A stretch of DNA of 64,000 nucleotides, taken from positions 1 through 64,000 of the forward strand of contig DYEU01000010.1 of the NCBI GenBank assembly GCA_020725555.1, given 5' to 3'. Positions 1-8,769 of the stretch are shown one piece after another. Source of the DNA: Desulfatibacillum sp. GTDB taxonomy: Bacteria > Desulfobacterota > Desulfobacteria > Desulfobacterales > SpSt-501. Below the pieces are notes generated by a model. The model did not search any database. It saw only the letters and a program-made list of their open reading frames with translations, and had not been told where the DNA came from. Every line of letters starts with the position of its first letter. Positions within the stretch are counted from its first letter, which is position 1. The translations under genes and the position numbers were made by a program.

Positions 1-942
1 CCGGAGCAGCGCCGGGTCGAGAATCTCGGGCCGGTTGGTGGCCGCAAGCAGGATCACCCCCACCTGGGGGTCGAAGCCGTCCATTTCCACGAGCAGCTGG
101 TTGAGCGTCTGCTCGCGCTCGTCATGGCCGCCCAGGGTGCCGAAGCCGCGGGCCTTGCCCAGGGCGTCGAGTTCGTCGATGAAGATGATGCAGGGGGCCT
201 TGGCCTTGGCCTGGGTGAAGAGGTCCCTCACGCGCGCGGCACCGAGGCCGACGAACATCTCGACGAACTCCGAGCCGCTCATGCTGAAGAAGGGGACCCC
301 GCTCTCGCCCGCCACCGCCTTGGCGAGCATCGTCTTGCCCGTGCCGGGCGGGCCGACGAGGAGCACGCCGCGCGGCATCTTCCCCCCGACCCGCGTGTAG
401 CGCTGCGGCTCCTTCAGGAACTCGACGACCTCCTGGAGCTCCTGCTTGGCCTCGTCCACGCCGGCGACATCCTCGAAGCGCACGCCCATCTCGTTTTCCA
501 TGTAGATCTTGGCCTTGTTCTTGCCGAGCGACATGAAGCCCGGCTGCTGGCTCTGCATGCGCTTGATGAAGAAATACCAGATGCCGACGAAGAGAAAGAC
601 CGGGATCACCCAGGACATGAGGTCCCGCAGAAAGGTGGACTCGATCTCGCCCTTGAAGACGACTTCGCGGCCGGATAGGAGCTGGGCGATGTCGGGATCG
701 ACGCGCACGGTGCGGAAGAGCTCGCCCGGCCCGACGCCCGCGCGGGCATCGCGCATGCGCCCCTGGATGATGTTCGCGCTGACGGCCACCTCGCTCACCC
801 GCCCCTCGTCGAGGGCCTTGAGGAACTCGCTGTAGGGGATGGTCTTGACCGAGAGCACCGAAAAGAGCGCGTTCTGGATGAGCAGCACCCCCCAGATCCC
901 CAAGAGCACATACCACATCGAAAATTTCTGGTGCTTGTCCAT
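1..942 (-). CDS. ftsH: ATP-dependent zinc metalloprotease FtsH, N-terminal part (cut by window edge)
   Basis: Membrane-bound AAA+ protease that extracts and degrades membrane and short-lived cytosolic proteins. The 314 visible residues start at an ATG with an AGGAG site just upstream. They show a first membrane helix in the first 30 residues, a periplasmic segment, a second helix near residues 105-130, then the AAA domain with Walker A GPPGTGKT near residue 200, Walker B IIFIDE near 250, and the second-region-of-homology start AATNRP right at the edge. The HExxH protease half lies outside the window, so function is inferred from the family. It is divergent from the hydrolase gene at 1153. Confidence 0.95.
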   Translation of the reverse strand, partial: MDKHQKFSMWYVLLGIWGVLLIQNALFSVLSVKTIPYSEFLKALDEGRVSEVAVSANIIQGRMRDARAGVGPGELFRTVRVDPDIAQLLSGREVVFKGEIESTFLRDLMSWVIPVFLFVGIWYFFIKRMQSQQPGFMSLGKNKAKIYMENEMGVRFEDVAGVDEAKQELQEVVEFLKEPQRYTRVGGKMPRGVLLVGPPGTGKTMLAKAVAGESGVPFFSMSGSEFVEMFVGLGAARVRDLFTQAKAKAPCIIFIDELDALGKARGFGTLGGHDEREQTLNQLLVEMDGFDPQVGVILLAATNRPEILDPALLR

Positions 943-1011
943 CGCGATGCTCCTTGCGGCAGGTTGTGCCGAACCCCGGGCCGGCCCGCGGCGAAGCGGC
1001 AGCCGGCCGGA

Positions 1012-1040
1012 AAAATAGACCAGGGGCCGATCCGTTGCAA
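1012..1040 (-). promoter_or_regulatory. Putative ftsH promoter
   Basis: On the minus strand a TTGCAA (-35, 1035-1040) and a TATTTT (-10, 1012-1017) are separated by exactly 17 bases, about 70 bases upstream of the ftsH start. It is one of few A+T-rich spots in the region. Seen by eye only; no heat-shock-type element was recognised. Confidence 0.4.
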
Positions 1041-1152
1041 CCGAAAAGCCCTGCCGCCCCCCGGGGCCGCGCGCAACCCTTGCCGCGGCGGCCGATCCGC
1101 GCTAAGGCCGAAGGGCACCTGCCGCCTGGAACCTCACCCAAGGAGGGAACCC

Positions 1153-2034
1153 ATGGAATCCGAAAAGGACTGGATCGCCAACGCCTACGAGGGGATGTCG
1201 CGGCGGCAGTTCCTGGCGCGCATGACCGCGGCCGGGGCGGCGCTCTCCGGCTTCGCCCGGGCGGCGCAGGCCGTGGCCGGCGAGATCATCCGGACCCCCG
1301 CCGCGGGCTTGCGGGAAATCCGGGAGTCCGCGCCCTCCGGCGGCTTCGCGGTCCCTCTCTACGCCGCCTGCCCGCAGGCCGGGGGGCCCTTTCCGGCCGT
1401 GCTCGTCATCCCCGAGATCTGGGGCATGCACGAATACATCCAGGATGTCGTGCGGCGCTTCGCGCGGCGGGGCTTCTTCGCCCTCACCTTCGAGCCCTAC
1501 GCGCGGACCGGGGGGGTGCTGGGGATCGAGGACCGCAACCGGCTGCTCGCGATCGTCAACGCCGTCCCCGACGCGCAAGTCCTGGGCGATCTCGACTCCC
1601 TCGTCGCCTGGGTGAAGCGCCGCCCCGAGGCCCGCGGCGACCGGATCGGGGTGACGGGATTCTGCCGCGGCGGGCTCTACACGCTGCTCTTCGCCGCGCA
1701 GAGCCCCGAGGTCCGCGCGGCTGTGGTCTGGTACGGCCAGATCCGGCCGCCGCTCACCCCGGGTGTCCGCGCGCGCGGGCCGCTCGACGTGGCGGCCTTC
1801 ATCCGCGCCCCGCTCCTCGGCCTCTACGGCGGGGCCGATCTCGGCATCCCGGTCGCCGATGTGCACGCGCTGGAAGCCGCCCTGAAGGCCGCGGGAAGAA
1901 CCGCCGAATTCGTGATCTACGAGGATGCCCCCCACGCCTTTCATGCGGACTACCGCCCGAGCTACCGCGAGAACCCGGCCCGGGACGCCTGGGCGCGCTG
2001 CCTGTCCTGGTTCCGGGCCTACCTCGCGGACTGA
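1153..2034 (+). CDS. Tat-exported dienelactone hydrolase family protein
   Basis: Alpha/beta hydrolase of the dienelactone hydrolase (DLH) family, 293 residues. The start at 1153 has a strong AGGAGG site 7 bases upstream. The N-terminus carries a twin-arginine signal (SRRQFL, residues 16-21) followed by an Ala-rich hydrophobic stretch, so export folded to the periplasm is likely. The nucleophile is the Cys of GFCRGG (Cys171), as in classical DLH, with candidate acid Asp in GGADLG and His in DAPHAFH near the C-terminus. Substrate unknown. It converges on ccoI, and the two coding ends overlap by 16 bases. Confidence 0.85.
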   Translation: MESEKDWIANAYEGMSRRQFLARMTAAGAALSGFARAAQAVAGEIIRTPAAGLREIRESAPSGGFAVPLYAACPQAGGPFPAVLVIPEIWGMHEYIQDVVRRFARRGFFALTFEPYARTGGVLGIEDRNRLLAIVNAVPDAQVLGDLDSLVAWVKRRPEARGDRIGVTGFCRGGLYTLLFAAQSPEVRAAVVWYGQIRPPLTPGVRARGPLDVAAFIRAPLLGLYGGADLGIPVADVHALEAALKAAGRTAEFVIYEDAPHAFHADYRPSYRENPARDAWARCLSWFRAYLAD

Positions 2035-4529
2035 GGGCCCCCCCCGGCCTCCGGCCGGGACGCCGCGCGCACGAAGAGGGTGGTGCTGCCGATCACGCTC
2101 AGGCTGCTCACGAGCATCGCGCCGGCAGCGACGAGCGGGGAGAGCAGCCCCGCCATCGCCGCGGGGATGGCGAGGGCGTTGTAGCCCGCCGTCAGCAGGA
2201 GGTTGCGCCGGATCGTCCGTTGGACGGCCCGGGCGAAATCCAGAAAGGCGAGAACGCCGCGGGGGTCCGGCTGCATCAGGGTGACATCGGCCACCTCGCG
2301 GCCCAGCGACCCGCCCGCGAACAAGGTGAGCCCCAGGTCCGCGGCCGCGAGCGCCGGGGCGTCGTTCACCCCGTCGCCCACCACGGCGACCTTCTTGCCG
2401 CGGCGCCGCAGCGCGGCGACGAATCGTTCCTTGTCGGCCGGGAGAAGCCCCCCGCGGCACTCGCGGATGCCGGCCTGGGCCCCCACGGCGGCCGTCGTCG
2501 CCTCCCCGTCGCCCGAGACGAGGGCGACCGCGAGCCCCCGCCGGTCGAGGGCGGCGACGGCGGCGGCGGCCCCCGGCCGCAGCGCGTCGCCGAAGACGAA
2601 AATGGCCGCAATCCGCCCCCCCGCGCTCAGGTAGATGAGCGAGCGCCCCTCGGCCGAGGCCCGGGCGGCCTCGGCCGCCCCGGACCCCTCGGCCAGCTCC
2701 TCGGCCAGAAATTCGGCCGACCCGATCTTCACCTCCTTACCCCGCCACAGCCCGGAGACGCCGTTCCCCTCGACCTGGACCACGGCGACGCGCTCCGGCC
2801 GCAGGCGCCGGTCCTGGGCCTCCCGCCGGAGCTCGAGCGCGACGGGGTGCTGGCCCTGCCGCTCGAGGCCGGCCGCGAGGGCGATCGCCGTCGCGGCCGT
2901 GAAGCCCTCCCGGGGGATCACCTCGAGGAGCCTCCAGACCCCCTCGGTGAGGGTGCCGGTCTTGTCGAACACCACCGTGTCCACGCGGACGGCGCTCTCG
3001 AAGGCCTCCGGCCGGCGCACGAGGAAGCCCCGGCGCACGGCGAGCGCGATCGCCGTCGCTCGGGCGAGGGGGACGGCGATGCCGAGGGCGCAGGGGCAGG
3101 CGATCACGCAGACCGCGACCGCGCGCATCAGGGCCTGCTCCGCGGCCTGGCCGGACAGGAGTCCCCAGAGGGCGGTCCCCGTCGCGAGCAGAAGCACCAG
3201 CGGCACAACGCGCGGCAGGAGGCGGTCGGTCCAGGCCTCCCGGCCGCCCCGGCCCGCGATCGCCTCCTCCACGACGGCGCACATCCGGCCGAGCAGGCTC
3301 TCGGCGCCCACGCGCTCGGCGAGGACCGTGATCCCGCCGGCGTGCAGGCGGCTTCCGCTGCGCACCGCGTCGCCCGGCCGGCGGGGCAGGCGGCCCGGCT
3401 CGCCGGTGATCATCGCCTCGTCCACCAGCCCGGAGCCGCTGACGACGACCCCGTCGGCGGCGATCACCTCGCCTTCCTCCACGCGGAAGAGGTCGCCCGC
3501 CGCCAGGCGCTCGGCGGCGACGTAGCGGCCCGCGGGGTGGCGCTCGTGGAGGATCTGGACCTTGGCCGGGGCGAGGTGCAAAAAGTCCTCCATCGCCTCG
3601 AGCACGCGGTCCCGGGCCTGCCGTTCGAGCAGCCGCCCGAGGAGGGCGAGGGTGACGAGCATGCTGGCGGTGTCGAAGTAGAGGTGCAAGCTTCCCGCGG
3701 CGATCCCGACCAGGCTGATGCCGAAGGCGCTCAGGGCGCCGACCGCGATCAGGCAGTCCATGCCGGGTGCGCCGCGCTGCAGCCCCTGGAGGGCGCGGCG
3801 GAAAATCCCCCCGCCCGCCCAGGCGAGCACCGCCCCCGCCATCCCGGCCATGGGCCAGGAGAGGCGGGCGACCGACTCGGCCGGGAGCTCGGTGAAAAAG
3901 CCGAAGTAGAGGGCGGCCGAGAGCATCATCACGTTCATGGAAAGGAAGGCCGCGACCCCGAAGCGCAGCCATTCGGCGTCGGCCCGGGCCGTCGGCCGCC
4001 GCTCGGAGGCCGGCCGCACGGGGTAGCCGTAGGCGGCGAGCAGCTCGCCGATGCGCCGGGGGGAGAGGGCGGTCGGATCGTAGACCACCTTGAGCCGGTC
4101 GGTGGCGAAGGAGCAGGAGGCCGAATGGACCCCCGGGAGCCGGGAAAGCACGGTCTCGATCAGCCACGCGCAGGCCGGGCAGACCATGCGCTCGACGGCC
4201 AGCGTGAGGGTGAGGCCGGGGGCGGCGGGGGCCGGGGGCGGCGGGGGGGGGGAAGCGGTTTCCGGGGCGGGCTCCTCCGCGGCGGCCGGGATGATCCCGC
4301 TTTCGCGGCAGCGGCGGAAGAGCTCGCTTCTGCGGAAAGCCGCGGGGTCCGGCGACCCCGCGGCCTGGAGCAGGATGCGGAAGACCTGCCGGCAGCCGGG
4401 GCAGCAGAAGCGATAGGTGCCCCCGGCGGCGGTGAGCTCGGCGGGGTGCGCGCGGAGCGGGAGGCCGCAGAGATCGCAGCTCCCGACCGTGAGCTTTCGG
4501 GGATGGGGCTCGAGCCTGGCTCTGGCCAT
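2019..4529 (-). CDS. ccoI: Copper-translocating P-type ATPase for cbb3 oxidase assembly (CcoI/FixI)
   Basis: P1B-type ATPase, 836 residues, that by family knowledge exports Cu(I) for insertion into cbb3 oxidase. In order: a Cys-rich N-terminal metal site (Cys18, Cys21, Cys42, Cys43, Cys46), a long Pro/Gly linker, an HMA domain with VCPACAW (Cys117, Cys120), membrane helices with the transport motif CPC (Cys478, Cys480), the phosphorylation motif DKTGT (Asp522) and the hinge GDGVNDAPA. It is the last gene of the oxidase operon, 20 bases after the monohaem cytochrome. The linker is encoded over a run of ten G/C bases (4243-4252), a potential slippage site. Confidence 0.93.
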   Translation of the reverse strand: MARARLEPHPRKLTVGSCDLCGLPLRAHPAELTAAGGTYRFCCPGCRQVFRILLQAAGSPDPAAFRRSELFRRCRESGIIPAAAEEPAPETASPPPPPPAPAAPGLTLTLAVERMVCPACAWLIETVLSRLPGVHSASCSFATDRLKVVYDPTALSPRRIGELLAAYGYPVRPASERRPTARADAEWLRFGVAAFLSMNVMMLSAALYFGFFTELPAESVARLSWPMAGMAGAVLAWAGGGIFRRALQGLQRGAPGMDCLIAVGALSAFGISLVGIAAGSLHLYFDTASMLVTLALLGRLLERQARDRVLEAMEDFLHLAPAKVQILHERHPAGRYVAAERLAAGDLFRVEEGEVIAADGVVVSGSGLVDEAMITGEPGRLPRRPGDAVRSGSRLHAGGITVLAERVGAESLLGRMCAVVEEAIAGRGGREAWTDRLLPRVVPLVLLLATGTALWGLLSGQAAEQALMRAVAVCVIACPCALGIAVPLARATAIALAVRRGFLVRRPEAFESAVRVDTVVFDKTGTLTEGVWRLLEVIPREGFTAATAIALAAGLERQGQHPVALELRREAQDRRLRPERVAVVQVEGNGVSGLWRGKEVKIGSAEFLAEELAEGSGAAEAARASAEGRSLIYLSAGGRIAAIFVFGDALRPGAAAAVAALDRRGLAVALVSGDGEATTAAVGAQAGIRECRGGLLPADKERFVAALRRRGKKVAVVGDGVNDAPALAAADLGLTLFAGGSLGREVADVTLMQPDPRGVLAFLDFARAVQRTIRRNLLLTAGYNALAIPAAMAGLLSPLVAAGAMLVSSLSVIGSTTLFVRAASRPEAGGGPQSAR

Positions 4530-4549
4530 GGGTGTCCGCCGCGGCGCGG

Positions 4550-5068
4550 TCAGGGCCGCGGCCCCAGCGATTTCACGAACGCCACCACGCTCCAGCGGTC
4601 GGAAACCGGGATCGTCGTGTCCAGCGCCGGCTGGCGCCCCCCGGGAATCCCGTAGCTCACGCTGTGAAAGAGGGCCCCCGGGGCCTTTTCCTGGACCGCG
4701 GGCGACCGCAGGTCGGTCGGCAGGGGCGCAAAGCTCTGGCCCACCGTGCCGTGGCCGTCGTAGCCGGGCCCGTGGCACTGGGCGCAGAAGGTGAAGTAGA
4801 CGGCCCGGCCCCGCTCGCGGCGCCCGGGGTCGTCGAGCGCAAAGGGCGGGGAGAGCTCCTCGGCCGGCAGCAGCCGGAGCAGGCCGTCCCCGCCCGCGAG
4901 CGGGACGACCCCCGCCTCCATCGGGATGAGGGGCTCCTCGTGGGGTTTGACGGCCGGGGTCTGGCGCATGCGGCCGTAGCGAAACTCGTTGTCGTAGAAG
5001 ATGAGCGCGTGGTAGGCCGCCAGGATCAGCAGGGCGGCCGCTGCGAGCGCGAGTCCGGCCTTCTTCAC
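4550..5068 (-). CDS. Membrane-anchored monohaem cytochrome c (ActE-like or CcoP-like)
   Basis: Protein of 172 residues with one uncleaved N-terminal helix (residues 4-25) and one haem c site, CAQCH (Cys95, Cys98, His99), in a class I-like domain facing the periplasm. It starts with GTG and overlaps the preceding gene by four bases (GTGA), so translation is probably coupled. Position and architecture fit either the monohaem ActE subunit of alternative complex III or the electron-entry cytochrome that a normal CcoP would provide; the gene order (after the oxidase genes) does not decide. It probably carries electrons between the two complexes. Confidence 0.8.
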   Translation of the reverse strand: MKKAGLALAAAALLILAAYHALIFYDNEFRYGRMRQTPAVKPHEEPLIPMEAGVVPLAGGDGLLRLLPAEELSPPFALDDPGRRERGRAVYFTFCAQCHGPGYDGHGTVGQSFAPLPTDLRSPAVQEKAPGALFHSVSYGIPGGRQPALDTTIPVSDRWSVVAFVKSLGPRP

Positions 5069-5337
5069 CGCTCCTCCGGAACCTTCAGGATGCCCAGGGC
5101 ATAGGCCTCTTCGCCCTGCAGCCCGCGGACGTGCTGGGGGTAGGGCAGCGGTGGGTACTGGGCGTAGGCGGACTCGCCGTGGACGTCCGGGATCGGGCGG
5201 TAGTCCCAGTCCGGCGGGCCGAGGTCGCCGATCAGAACCCAGGCGAGCCAGCCCTGGAAAAAGACGAGCGCGACCAGCGCGGCCACGATGCCGACGCTTC
5301 GCGCAAGGGAGATCCCTTCTTCCGGGTGGCCGTTCAT
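5065..5337 (-). CDS. Small membrane protein of unknown function in the respiratory operon
   Basis: 90 residues, one clear membrane helix (about residues 13-37), then a Pro/Tyr-rich tail (YPPLPYPQH near residue 60). No cofactor motif is visible. It is wedged between the CcoP-like anchor (ATGA overlap) and the monohaem cytochrome (GTGA overlap), so it is certainly translated with them. I do not recognise the family. The context suggests an accessory subunit of the oxidase or of alternative complex III. Confidence 0.65.
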   Translation of the reverse strand: MNGHPEEGISLARSVGIVAALVALVFFQGWLAWVLIGDLGPPDWDYRPIPDVHGESAYAQYPPLPYPQHVRGLQGEEAYALGILKVPEER

Positions 5338-5609
5338 ATCCGCACCTGCAGGACGCCGGTCAGGACGATGTAGAGGAGGCTCCAGAGCACCGTCCCCGCG
5401 AAGATCAGGACCAGGGCGAAGGGAAAGGGGGCGTTGCGGCCCTCGATGCCTTCGGGGTACCGCTCGATGATCCGCTCGCGACGCTGCGCGTCCCCGGGAC
5501 GCTCCAGGTGGTGGAAGCCGAGCGCGAGGGCGAAGAGCACGACGAAGGCGATCGCCGGGAAGAGGTAGAGCACGAAATGCTGGATGTTGAGGACGTCGAA
5601 GATGCGCAT
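5334..5609 (-). CDS. CcoP N-terminal-like membrane anchor lacking haem domains
   Basis: 91 residues with two membrane helices (about residues 10-33 and 62-86). The segment between them ends in YPEGIEGRNAPFP immediately before the second helix, which resembles the start of CcoP (where a conserved 'DGIEE.NNPLP' segment precedes its helix). No CxxCH is present, so only the membrane-anchor part of CcoP is encoded here, and the haem-bearing part appears to be supplied elsewhere: by the second haem of CcoO or the cytochrome at 4550-5068. It begins three bases after the ccoS-like gene. The assignment is by motif resemblance only. Confidence 0.6.
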   Translation of the reverse strand: MRIFDVLNIQHFVLYLFPAIAFVVLFALALGFHHLERPGDAQRRERIIERYPEGIEGRNAPFPFALVLIFAGTVLWSLLYIVLTGVLQVRI

Positions 5610-5612
5610 GCC

Positions 5613-5882
5613 TCACCTGCCCCCGTGGGCGAGCGAAAAGACGACGAGCGCGCCGCTGCAGGCCAGCCCGGCCAGGGCGAGGGCGAAGAGGACGGCGGTC
5701 TCGATCCGGGCCCGCCGGCTTGCGCGCACCGGCGCCGCGGCGGCGAGGGCCCCCGGCTCCAGGGGCAAAAACCGCGCCCGCTGCTGATCCCGGAACTGGC
5801 CGCGCCGCAGCGCCCAGGCGAAGAGGGCGAGCGCGGCCGCGAAGCCGATCGCCATGTAGGCCAGAAAATAGGGGAAGATCAT
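5613..5882 (-). CDS. ccoS: CcoS-like cbb3 oxidase maturation protein with a C-terminal extension
   Basis: 89 residues. The first 45 match the CcoS pattern: a single helix followed by a short motif FAWALRRGQFRDQQ, like the WA..SGQFDD signature of CcoS, which is needed for cofactor insertion into cbb3 oxidase. Unlike standard CcoS of 45-60 residues, it has a second membrane helix (about residues 62-84). It lies 22 bases after ccoO in the oxidase operon. Alternative: a small subunit in the position usually held by CcoQ. Confidence 0.6.
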   Translation of the reverse strand: MIFPYFLAYMAIGFAAALALFAWALRRGQFRDQQRARFLPLEPGALAAAAPVRASRRARIETAVLFALALAGLACSGALVVFSLAHGGR

Positions 5883-5904
5883 GCGTGGGCCCCGTTTGCC
5901 GCTG

Positions 5905-6837
5905 TCAGGGCTCCCAGGAGGCGTCGATGCCCCGGGGCTCCTCGTTGGCGTCGCTCTGGTTGATGAAATGCCGTGCCACGTAATCCCCCACCTCCCAGAT
6001 CTTCTGGGACTCGAGATCCCGCTTGAAGTAGGGCATGGCCGTGCCGGTGATGCCGTTCATGATCTGGTAGTAGAGGATCCCGCCCGAGATCGCCCGGCCC
6101 TTGAGGACGGTGAAGTTGAGCGGCGGGGGGTAAATCCAGGGCTGGGCCGGCCCCATCCCGTCGCCGATCGGCCCGTGGCAGCCGATGCAGAAATACTGGT
6201 AGATCCGCTGGCCGCGCTGCAGGCTCGCGGCCGAGGTCGGGTAGGGGTTGGGAATGTGGCGCCACCCCTCGGGCACCTGCTCGGTCAGCCAGGCCACGTT
6301 TTCCTCGACGCCCGCCTCGTAGGCGCGCACGGAGGCGGCCTTCCAGAAGGCCTGGCGCTCCATGCGCCGGTCGGCCTGCCGCAGGCCGAGGCTCTGCACG
6401 TAGCGCGTGAGCCGGCGGATCCTCTCCTCCCCCAGCCAGGCGAAGGGCGGCATGATCGAGCTGGGCCGGGTGAAGCGCGGGTTGATGAAGTGGGCGATGT
6501 GCCAGTCGTCGGGGTGCTCGCCGCCCGCCTGGGAGAGGTCGGGCCCGGTGCGCTGCGAGCCGAGCTGGATGGGCTCGTCGCCCACGTAGTCGCCCGCCTG
6601 GGCGATGCGCTCCGAGCCCATGTCCCAGTCGAAAGCCCGGATCGCCTGGCTGTGGCAGTAGACGCAGCCGTTCTGGAGGTAGATCCGGCGGCCGGCCTCC
6701 TCTTCGGCCGTTCGCTCGCGGTAGATCTCCGAGGGGGTCCAGTCCTGCTGCGCGGCGGGGAAATAGACGACCGTCGCGGCGATCGCCGCCAGCAGGGCGA
6801 GGACCCCGCACAGGATCACCGGGGGCGTCATGCGCAT
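5905..6837 (-). CDS. ccoO: cbb3-type cytochrome c oxidase subunit II with a second haem c domain (CcoO-cytochrome c fusion)
   Basis: 310 residues. One N-terminal helix, then the CcoO domain with haem site CVYCH (Cys58, Cys61, His62) in the typical CcoO context CHSQ and the downstream GSQRTGPDL. A second class I cytochrome c domain carries CIGCH (Cys217, Cys220, His221) and a candidate axial Met in TAMPYF. Family CcoO has only the first haem, so this protein takes over part of the role of CcoP. The start (ATG at 6837, or ATG two codons later) overlaps the end of ccoN. Electrons should pass from the C-terminal haem to the CcoO haem and then to CcoN. Confidence 0.92.
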   Translation of the reverse strand: MRMTPPVILCGVLALLAAIAATVVYFPAAQQDWTPSEIYRERTAEEEAGRRIYLQNGCVYCHSQAIRAFDWDMGSERIAQAGDYVGDEPIQLGSQRTGPDLSQAGGEHPDDWHIAHFINPRFTRPSSIMPPFAWLGEERIRRLTRYVQSLGLRQADRRMERQAFWKAASVRAYEAGVEENVAWLTEQVPEGWRHIPNPYPTSAASLQRGQRIYQYFCIGCHGPIGDGMGPAQPWIYPPPLNFTVLKGRAISGGILYYQIMNGITGTAMPYFKRDLESQKIWEVGDYVARHFINQSDANEEPRGIDASWEP

Positions 6838-8204
6838 CGGGCGCCTCCGCGGGGGAAATAGAGCGAGCGCAGGACGTTGTAGAGGCCCAGGTAGGCCCCG
6901 GCGAGGATCAGCAGCCCGAGCGACAGGCGGAGAACATAGTAGGGCTGGATCTCGGGCAGCGTGCGGTAGAGGGTCTCCCCGTTGTACCACGCCTGGCCCT
7001 GGATCAGGCCGACGACGGTCAGCACCACGGCGAAACCGGTGATGCCGATCAGGACGAGCCAGTACTGCAGGTCGGCGAGAAAGCGGCTGAAGAGGGGCCG
7101 CCCCGTGATCCGCGGCAGGATGAAGTAGAGCCCGCCGAGGGCGGTCACGCCCGCGAAGCCCAGGACGCCGATGTGCGCATGGCCGACCACCCAGTTGTTG
7201 TAGTGGGTGATCCGCTGCACGTCGGGCAGGGCCATCATGGACCCCTGGATGTTCACGAAAAAGTAGTAGATCGTCCCGGTGAAGACGAACTTCGCGCCGA
7301 TGTCCGCGTGGATCTCGCCGAGCTTGCCCTTGACCGTGTACCAGATGTTGATCAGGAAGACCATGACCGGGATCACCATGGCGACGCTGTCCACGATGGA
7401 GATCGTCTTCAACCAGGTGGGGACCGGCGTCTGCAGCAGGTGGTGGGTGCCGATGTGGGTGTAGACGACGATGAGGGACCAGAAGCCGAGAAGCGAAAGC
7501 GTGTGGCTGTAAAGGGGGCTGCGCGTCGCGATCGGCAGGACGTAGTAGGCCACCCCCAGGGCGAGCGGCGAAAGGAGGAGCCCGAAGACGTTGTGGCCGT
7601 AAAACCAGAGGAGAATCGCATCCGGAATGCCCTTCAGCGCGCCGGTGTCCGGCTTCCAGACGACGTTGCCGAGGGCGTAGGTGCAGGCGGTGAGCACGAC
7701 GGCGGCGGCCGCATACCAGATCGAGACGTAGAGCACGGGCTCGGTGCGCCGCCGGACGGTGAGGAGCAGGTTGGCGATCACCAGCCCGAAGGCGGCGATG
7801 ATCAGGAGGTCCGCCGCCCAGGGGAGCTCGGCGTACTCCCGGCCCTGGCTGTAGCCGAGCGAGACCCCCGCCAGCCCGGCGGCGAGGGCCGCGTTCCAGA
7901 AGCAGGCCGAGAAGACCCCGAGGGACTCGCTGAACAGCGGCGTCCGCAGCAGGCGGGGCACGAAGTAGAAGGCCGCGGCGAGCAGCCCCGGGGTCACGAA
8001 GCCGAAGAGGACGGCGTTCACGTGCATCGGCCGCACCCGGCCGAAGTGGATGTATTCCACGTTCGCCAGGAAGTCGGGGGCGATCAGGTAGCCGGCGGCG
8101 AGCATCCCGAAGCTCGTCGCCAGGGCGAACCACAGGGCCGAGGTCAGCGCGAAGGCGCGCGCGGTGCGGTCGGCGTGGACGATGGCGGCTTCGGCGGCCT
8201 TCAC
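6828..8204 (-). CDS. ccoN: cbb3-type cytochrome c oxidase catalytic subunit I (CcoN)
   Basis: 458-residue polytopic haem-copper oxidase subunit that reduces O2 to water and pumps protons. Conserved His ligands are visible: RPMHVNAVLFG for the low-spin haem, YGHNVFG and YTHIGTHH for CuB, and VGHAHIG for the haems. The GTG start has a GGAGGAAA site 9 bases upstream. The neighbour ccoO proves cbb3 rather than nitric-oxide reductase. It follows the alternative complex III genes after only 34 bases, so quinol oxidation and O2 reduction are probably co-expressed from one promoter. Confidence 0.94.
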   Translation of the reverse strand: MKAAEAAIVHADRTARAFALTSALWFALATSFGMLAAGYLIAPDFLANVEYIHFGRVRPMHVNAVLFGFVTPGLLAAAFYFVPRLLRTPLFSESLGVFSACFWNAALAAGLAGVSLGYSQGREYAELPWAADLLIIAAFGLVIANLLLTVRRRTEPVLYVSIWYAAAAVVLTACTYALGNVVWKPDTGALKGIPDAILLWFYGHNVFGLLLSPLALGVAYYVLPIATRSPLYSHTLSLLGFWSLIVVYTHIGTHHLLQTPVPTWLKTISIVDSVAMVIPVMVFLINIWYTVKGKLGEIHADIGAKFVFTGTIYYFFVNIQGSMMALPDVQRITHYNNWVVGHAHIGVLGFAGVTALGGLYFILPRITGRPLFSRFLADLQYWLVLIGITGFAVVLTVVGLIQGQAWYNGETLYRTLPEIQPYYVLRLSLGLLILAGAYLGLYNVLRSLYFPRGGARCA

Positions 8205-8238
8205 CGCGGGTTTCCTCCGTGCGCCCCGGCGGCCCGGC

Positions 8239-8754
8239 TCAGTTGTGGCAGGTGAGCCAGCAGTCCAGGGCGGCGTTTCGTTGCTGATGGCAGGTGATGC
8301 ACTCTCCCATTCTCCAGAGCTTCTGCGGCAGGCGCTGGCTCGCCTGCACCTCGCCGTGGCATTCCTCGCAGGCGACCTCCCGGTTCACGTGCCGCTGGTG
8401 GTTGAAGAAGACGTGCTCGGCGATGACGTTCACCTTGACCCAGGGGGTCGAGACGCCCTGGCGGGCGTAGTCGTGTTCTTTGCGGATCCAGGGGTGGTTG
8501 GCGATGATGTAATTGTGGCAGTGGAGGCACTTTTCGACCGGCGGCATGCCGGGGAAATTGGAGTAGGCGACATAGGGGTGGCAGTACTGGCATTGGATCT
8601 GCTTGATGCCGCTGTGGACGTTGTGGCTGAAAGGGATGGGCTGCTCGGGGCCCTTCGGCTGCGGCCAGAGGTAGAAAAAGTAAAAGAACGCGCCGAGGCT
8701 CGCGGCGATGGCCGCGAAGGCAACGAGGGCGAGGCGGTTGGCGCTGGAGGCCAT
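8239..8754 (-). CDS. actA: Pentahaem cytochrome c subunit of alternative complex III (ActA-like)
   Basis: 171 residues: one N-terminal anchor helix (residues 7-30), then four CxxCH haem sites (CQYCH 55-59, CLHCH 76-80, CEECH 129-133, CITCH 152-156). A fifth site at the very end is CWLTCH (Cys165, Cys169, His170), a CX3CH spacing rather than CX2CH. Size, anchor and haem number match ActA, which accepts electrons in the periplasm from the Fe-S subunit. In typical act operons actA is first; here it is last, next to the oxidase, 15 bases after actF. Confidence 0.88.
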   Translation of the reverse strand: MASSANRLALVAFAAIAASLGAFFYFFYLWPQPKGPEQPIPFSHNVHSGIKQIQCQYCHPYVAYSNFPGMPPVEKCLHCHNYIIANHPWIRKEHDYARQGVSTPWVKVNVIAEHVFFNHQRHVNREVACEECHGEVQASQRLPQKLWRMGECITCHQQRNAALDCWLTCHN

Positions 8755-8769
8755 GGCGCGGCGACTCCC

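Noticed and set aside
6828-8204. Nitric-oxide reductase (NorB-type) as alternative for ccoN
   Set aside because: The next gene is an unmistakable CcoO, and ccoI/ccoS-type assembly genes follow; the gene set is that of a cbb3 oxidase.
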